Below, piece after piece: positions 33,079 to 37,149 of a stretch of 37,149 nucleotides of DNA. A program made the position numbers and the translations under genes. The first letter of the stretch is position 1. Every line of letters starts with the position of its first letter. The notes under the pieces are model-generated. The model was not told the origin of the DNA. It made no database searches and saw only the letters and a list, made by a program, of their open reading frames with translations. This DNA is from Lysobacter antibioticus HS124 (GTDB lineage Bacteria > Pseudomonadota > Gammaproteobacteria > Xanthomonadales > Xanthomonadaceae): contig NZ_HG424478.1 in the NCBI RefSeq assembly GCF_000336385.2, positions 1 to 37,149 of the forward strand, in the 5' to 3' direction.

Positions 33079-35094
33079 ATGTCGACCCTACGCCCGCTTG
33101 CCTGCGCCCTCGCCCTCAGCCTCATCGCCGGCCTCGCCTCGCCCGCCGCCGACGCCGCCAAGAAGAAGGCCGCCGCCAAGCCCAAGGCGCCCGCCGCGGC
33201 TTCCGCCTGCACCGACTTCTACGCCAGCGCCAACGCCGACTGGCTGCGCGCCAACCCGCTGTCCGGCGCCGGTTCGGTCTCGACCCTGGACCAGCTCGCC
33301 GCCAATGCGCGCAAGCAGCAGCTGGAGCTGCTCAACAGCGCCATGACCTCGCCGCAAGGCAATGTCCAGAAGCTGCTCGGCGACTTCTGGGCCAGCGGCC
33401 TGGACGAAGCGGCGGTCGAGCGCGACGGCGCCCAGCCGATCGCGCCGCTGCTGTCGCGCATCGGCGCGATCAAGAAGGCCAAGGACATCCCCGCCTCGAT
33501 CGCCGCCCTGCACCAGGTCGGCATCCCGGTCGCGTTCAATTTCGGCGCCGACATCGACTTGCAGGACCTGGAACGCCACATCGGCTACTTCAGCCAGGGC
33601 GGCCTGGGCCTGCCGGACCCGGCCTATTACACCCGCAGCGACAACGACACCCGCCAGTTGCTCGGCCATTACAACAACTACGTGCAGAAGATCCTGGCCC
33701 TGACCGGCACGCCGAAGGACAAGCTGGCGGCCGAGTCGCAGCAGGTGATCGACCTGGAGACCCGCATCGCCCGCGCCTCCAAGTCGCTGCCGGACCTGCG
33801 CGACCCGCGCGCCAACTACGCCCGGGTGTCGGTGGCCGACGTCGGCAAGCAGTACAAGCGCCTGCAACTGGGCGATTTCCTCAAGGCCCAGGGCGTCAGC
33901 GACGACAGCGTCTCGCTGGCCAACCCGCAGTTGTTCGCCCAGCTCGACAATCTGGTCGCCACGCTCAAGCCCGAGCAGTGGAAGACCTATCTGCGCTGGC
34001 GCGTCGGCGACGCGATGGCGCCGTACCTGGCCAAGCCCTTCCGCGACGCCGAGTTCGAATTCCGCGGCCGCGTGCTGCGCGGCCAGAGCGCGCCGCCGGC
34101 GCGCCAGCAGGCCGTGCTCGACGCCGTCACCCTCGCCGCCGGCCCGATGGTCGGCCACGAGTACGCCGCGCGCTATCTGCCGGCCGCCACCGACAAGCGC
34201 GCCGAGCAAATCGCCGATCAGGTCCGCGATGCCCTGTCCAAGTCGATCGACGCCGACAGCCGCTTCTCCGACGCGGTCAAGAACGAGGCCCGCGCCAAGC
34301 TGGCCAAGCTCAAGATCGAAGTCGGCACGCCCAAGCGCGACCTCGACTACACCGTGCAGCCGATGGGCCGCGGCAGCTTCGGCAGCAACATGCTGATCGC
34401 CTCGACCTGGCGCCACCGCGAAGAGATGAAGCGGATCGGCCGCGGCAACGCCGACCGCCGCTGGGACGTGCTGCCGCAGGAGCCGTCGCTGGCTTACGAC
34501 ATCGCCCAGAACCGCCTGATCGTCACCGCCGCCATGCTGCAGGCGCCGGTGCTGGACCTGAGCAAGCCGGAAGCCGCGCAATACGGTTCCTACGGCGCGC
34601 TGGTCGGCGCCGAGCTGACCCACGGCTTCGACAACCGCGGCCGCTACGTCAATGCCAAGCAGGAAGTGCGCGACTGGTGGACGCCGAACGAAATCGCCGC
34701 CTGGGAGGCCCTGGGCAGCCGCGTCGCCGCCCAGTACAGCGCCGAGGCCTATCCGGGCCTGAGCGGGACCAAGGTCAACGGCAGCCAGGTGCGCGACGTC
34801 GCCATCGCCGACCAGGCCGGCTTGGAGATCGCCTGGAATGCGTACCGCAGCGCCGCGCCGTCGGCGGGCAAGGACGCCAACCAGGCCTTCTTCCGCGCCT
34901 GGGCCGGCCTGTGGGCGCAGCACCTGAGCCCGGAAGTCGCCGCCCAGCGTTCGGCCGCGGGCATCCACGCGCCGGGCCAGTGGCGCACCAACGTGCCGCT
35001 GTCCAACCTGGCGGCGTTCGGCGAAGCCTTCGGCTGCAAGGCCGGCACGGCGATGCAGCGCAAGGCCGATCAGCAGATCAAGATCTTCCCCTGA
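33079..35094 (+). CDS. M13-family pseudo-peptidase (zinc ligands lost)
   Basis: A 671-aa M13 homologue with a signal peptide (about 1-28, cleavage near ADA/AKK) and no lipobox. It aligns with the preceding M13 protein over its whole length, for example CTDFYASANADWL against CTDFGGYVNGKWL and FSQGGLGLPDPAYY against YAAQGGLGLPDTPYY. The zinc site is altered. HEMTH becomes AELTH (A511, E512, H515), and the Glu of ENIAD is V574 in DVAIAD, with a neighbouring D573. NAYY becomes LAYD. One of three zinc ligands remains, so classical zinc catalysis looks impossible. The reading frame is undamaged, which argues for selection in a non-catalytic role such as binding or chaperoning. GGA precedes the ATG at 33079. 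A terminator follows. Confidence 0.9.
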   Translation: MSTLRPLACALALSLIAGLASPAADAAKKKAAAKPKAPAAASACTDFYASANADWLRANPLSGAGSVSTLDQLAANARKQQLELLNSAMTSPQGNVQKLLGDFWASGLDEAAVERDGAQPIAPLLSRIGAIKKAKDIPASIAALHQVGIPVAFNFGADIDLQDLERHIGYFSQGGLGLPDPAYYTRSDNDTRQLLGHYNNYVQKILALTGTPKDKLAAESQQVIDLETRIARASKSLPDLRDPRANYARVSVADVGKQYKRLQLGDFLKAQGVSDDSVSLANPQLFAQLDNLVATLKPEQWKTYLRWRVGDAMAPYLAKPFRDAEFEFRGRVLRGQSAPPARQQAVLDAVTLAAGPMVGHEYAARYLPAATDKRAEQIADQVRDALSKSIDADSRFSDAVKNEARAKLAKLKIEVGTPKRDLDYTVQPMGRGSFGSNMLIASTWRHREEMKRIGRGNADRRWDVLPQEPSLAYDIAQNRLIVTAAMLQAPVLDLSKPEAAQYGSYGALVGAELTHGFDNRGRYVNAKQEVRDWWTPNEIAAWEALGSRVAAQYSAEAYPGLSGTKVNGSQVRDVAIADQAGLEIAWNAYRSAAPSAGKDANQAFFRAWAGLWAQHLSPEVAAQRSAAGIHAPGQWRTNVPLSNLAAFGEAFGCKAGTAMQRKADQQIKIFP

Positions 35095-35115
35095 CCGATC
35101 GCGAAGGCGATACGA

Positions 35116-35146
35116 CGAAGCCCGGCATCCGCCGGGCTTCGTTTTT
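35116..35146 (+). terminator. Rho-independent terminator after the M13 pseudo-peptidase gene
   Basis: CGAAGCCCGGC and GCCGGGCTTCG form an 11-bp perfect stem around ATCC, followed by five T. It lies 22 bp past the stop and may also serve the convergent gene at 35189. Confidence 0.92.
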
Positions 35147-35188
35147 CTGGAGTCGCCCGCCGCGTTCGCCGGCGGCGGCGCGCGCCGC

Positions 35189-37149
35189 TCAACGCAGCGC
35201 GAACGAATGCGCGATCGAGGTCTCGGTGTCGATGTCCAGCACCCGACCGTGCGCATCGAACAGCAGCAAATGCCCGGCCTGCTCGCGCACCGCCACGCCC
35301 AGCCCGGGTTCGGGCCAGTCGATCTCGGCCACGGTCTGTCCGGACAGATTGAGCGCATAGGCGCGCGCCCGGCGTTCGTCCTGCAGCCAGGCCAGCAGGC
35401 CGGCGCCGAGCGTACGCAAGGTATGCCAGAACGGCTGCGCCTGGCCGCTCGGCGCCGCCAACACGGCGCTGTGCCGGCGCCCGGCCGATTCGTAGGCCAG
35501 CAGCAGACCGCCCTCGGCCTGCGCATCGGCGAACACCGCCCAGGCTGCGCCCTGCGGGTGCAGATAGACCGACTCGCTCTCGCCCGGCGCGGCGATCGGA
35601 TTGCGCGAGACCAGCGCGCGGCGCGGCGCGGCGCGGTAATGCCAGGCCGAAGCGTACTCGCGTTCGCGCACCAGATAGACCTCGTCGCGGGCGAAGTACT
35701 GCGCCGCCGCCACCGGGCCGCCGAGATCGCCGACGCTCCACAGCGCGTCCAGCCCGGGCCGGGCCGCATCGAGCACGGCGATGCGCTCGTCGGCGACCAC
35801 CGACCAGGCGATGCCGTCGTAGCGGTCGGCGAAGAACTGCAGGCGCATCGCACCGAGATCGTCGATGCGATGGCGAACCAGGTCCAGGCGCGAAACGCGT
35901 GCGATCGCATCGCGCCGGATCACCGCCAGCGCGACTTCGCCGCTGTCGCCGATCACCAGGTGCGAAGCCGGCACCGGATACCGGCGCAGGCTCTGCCCCT
36001 GGCGGTCGACCACCGCGACCCCGGCCTCGCCCAGTGCGACCAGATAGCGGCCACCGCCGAGCGCGGCGACGTCGAGCGGACGTTGCAAGCCGGCGGCGGG
36101 GTCCAGCCGCAGCCGCACCGGTTCGGCGCGTTCCCATAGCCGCTGGCGCGCCAGCGGCGGCGTCTGCAACGCCGGCAGATCCGCTTGCAGCCAGGGGTCG
36201 CGCGACAGCTTCAGCAGCCGCTGCAATTGTCGGGCCTCCAGATCGTTGGCGCCGACCGCGCGGTCGGCCGCCAACGCCGGCAATACCCGCGTCGCCAACA
36301 AAGCCAATGCGCGGTTATGGCCCTTGTGCGCCGCCAATGCCTGTCCCAGCGCGGCGCGCGGCGGTGCCGGCGCGCCCGGGTCGGCCAGCGCCTCGATGCG
36401 CGCGGCGTAGTGCGCGAGCGTGTCCGGCAACAACGCCGCACGCTGCACCAACGCGGCGGCCGACAATTCGGCGCCGGCGTTCTCGGCCGCCAGCAGCCAG
36501 CGTGCGGCCTGCTCGCGCGAGCCCGGGTCCGGCCACACCGCGTCCACCGCGGCCAACCAACGCCCCTGTTCGACCAGGGCCTGGCCCCACTCGCGGCGCA
36601 GCGCCAGCGCGTGCTCGGGGTGCTCGCTCTCCAACATCGCCACCGCGCTGGCGAAGGCGCCGTCGCGGCGCGCGACCAGCACCGCGCGTTCGCGGTCGCC
36701 GGCCAGCATCAGCAAGCGGATCACCGTATCGGCCGGCATGTCCCAGCCCAGCGCCAGTTCGGCGGCCTGTACGCTGCGCTGGTGCCGGACCAGATAGTCC
36801 AAGGCCTCCTGGCGCACGTTGAGCAGTTCGGCCAGCACGAACGCGGCTTCGTCGATCCGGCCGTCGCGGTCCAGGCGCTGGAACGCGGCGCGGTAGCGCT
36901 TGCGCAGCAGCTCGCGCGCCATGTCGCCGATGTCGATGTTGACGCCATAGGACGTCCCGCCGTGCAGGCCGAGATCGGCGCGCCGCCCGGGCAGACCGAA
37001 GCCGCGGCCGACGCCGGGTTCGTGACCGTCGATCGGCAGCGCGTGGCGCAGGGCTTCGAGCAGGTCGCCGCGGTCGAATTGCTGCATCAGCCGCCGCAGA
37101 TACGCGCCCTGGCGCGCACCGAGCAGGCTCGAGGCACGGCTGGCGACGG
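35189..37149 (-). CDS. Helical-repeat plus beta-propeller protein, 5' end outside window
   Basis: The frame is open to the right edge of the window, giving at least 652 codons of the C-terminal part. The first ATG inside the window (37087) falls within an apparently continuous protein, so the real start lies outside. The visible N-terminal half is alpha-helical and repeat-like (for example MARELLRKRYRAAFQRLDRDG and RIDEAAFVLAELLNVRQEAL). The C-terminal half (from about 36130 leftwards) shows WD40-like beta-propeller strands such as PLDVAALGGGRYLVALGEAG and GHLLLFDAHGRVLDID. No enzyme motif or signal is seen. The architecture recalls the bpX proteins of MoxR-vWA-beta-propeller ternary systems; this is a guess from overall look, and the partner genes would lie outside the window. 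Confidence 0.8.
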   Translation of the reverse strand, partial: VASRASSLLGARQGAYLRRLMQQFDRGDLLEALRHALPIDGHEPGVGRGFGLPGRRADLGLHGGTSYGVNIDIGDMARELLRKRYRAAFQRLDRDGRIDEAAFVLAELLNVRQEALDYLVRHQRSVQAAELALGWDMPADTVIRLLMLAGDRERAVLVARRDGAFASAVAMLESEHPEHALALRREWGQALVEQGRWLAAVDAVWPDPGSREQAARWLLAAENAGAELSAAALVQRAALLPDTLAHYAARIEALADPGAPAPPRAALGQALAAHKGHNRALALLATRVLPALAADRAVGANDLEARQLQRLLKLSRDPWLQADLPALQTPPLARQRLWERAEPVRLRLDPAAGLQRPLDVAALGGGRYLVALGEAGVAVVDRQGQSLRRYPVPASHLVIGDSGEVALAVIRRDAIARVSRLDLVRHRIDDLGAMRLQFFADRYDGIAWSVVADERIAVLDAARPGLDALWSVGDLGGPVAAAQYFARDEVYLVREREYASAWHYRAAPRRALVSRNPIAAPGESESVYLHPQGAAWAVFADAQAEGGLLLAYESAGRRHSAVLAAPSGQAQPFWHTLRTLGAGLLAWLQDERRARAYALNLSGQTVAEIDWPEPGLGVAVREQAGHLLLFDAHGRVLDIDTETSIAHSFALR

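Noticed and set aside
1-37149. CRISPR arrays, tRNA or rRNA genes, insertion sequences, prophage
   Set aside because: No regularly spaced repeats, no cloverleaf or rRNA-like segments, and no transposase, integrase or phage structural proteins were recognised.

Overview
The window is GC-rich (about 70% in most genes) and consists of single-copy chromosomal genes with a strong Xanthomonadaceae flavour. A Lysobacter-like soil gammaproteobacterium is the best guess. This rests on the gene mix: several secreted or lipoprotein metallopeptidases (DUF885, M1, M9 collagenase, two M13), an ABC-2 permease fused to an M1 peptidase, a LysM-FecR/CHASE2-GGDEF pair, a GEVED/DUF11 surface protein, and short palindromic intergenic repeats. 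It is an inference from content, not a species identification. No rRNA, tRNA, CRISPR array, complete insertion sequence or prophage was seen.

Layout. 1-316: non-coding, with a duplicated REP-like unit. 317-2130 (-): LytTR response regulator and its histidine kinase, overlapping by 4 bp. 2280-5240 (+): an exported PD40 beta-propeller protein and an exported DUF885 peptidase. 5481-8842 (+): a LysM-FecR cell-wall protein translationally coupled to a CHASE2-GGDEF diguanylate cyclase. 8876-9343 (-): an exported avidin with the whole biotin pocket. 9634-10959 (-): RhlE-type RNA helicase. 11599-16078 (-): ABC ATPase followed by the ABC-2 permease/M1 peptidase fusion. 16245-17198 (-) and 17314-18087 (+): AraC regulator divergent from a short-chain dehydrogenase. 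18358-20705 (+): a 90-aa membrane protein, an LtrA-family membrane protein and a DUF4142 lipoprotein with a possible sigma-54 promoter. 21275-23809 (-): a collagenase in a stretch of visibly lower GC. 24893-26425 (+): BCCT transporter. 26443-28767 (-): large secreted GEVED/DUF11 protein. 29052-30425 (-): beta-CASP metallo-hydrolase. 30708-35094 (+): two tandem M13-family proteins, the second without its zinc ligands. 35189-37149 (-): the C-terminal part of a helical-repeat plus beta-propeller protein that continues past the window edge.

How the genes fit together. Most form small independent units of one or two genes. Three pairs look functionally linked: kinase with regulator, FecR protein with cyclase (both joined by ATGA overlaps), and ABC ATPase with permease/peptidase (13-bp gap). 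The common themes are envelope and extracellular proteolysis and envelope sensing.

The most noteworthy items are the M13 pseudo-peptidase next to an apparently active paralogue, the bacterial avidin with a chicken-avidin-like cysteine pair, the LysM-FecR/CHASE2-GGDEF unit, and the membrane M1 fusion whose zinc motif has an unusual spacing. No wholly unknown multi-gene system is evident.
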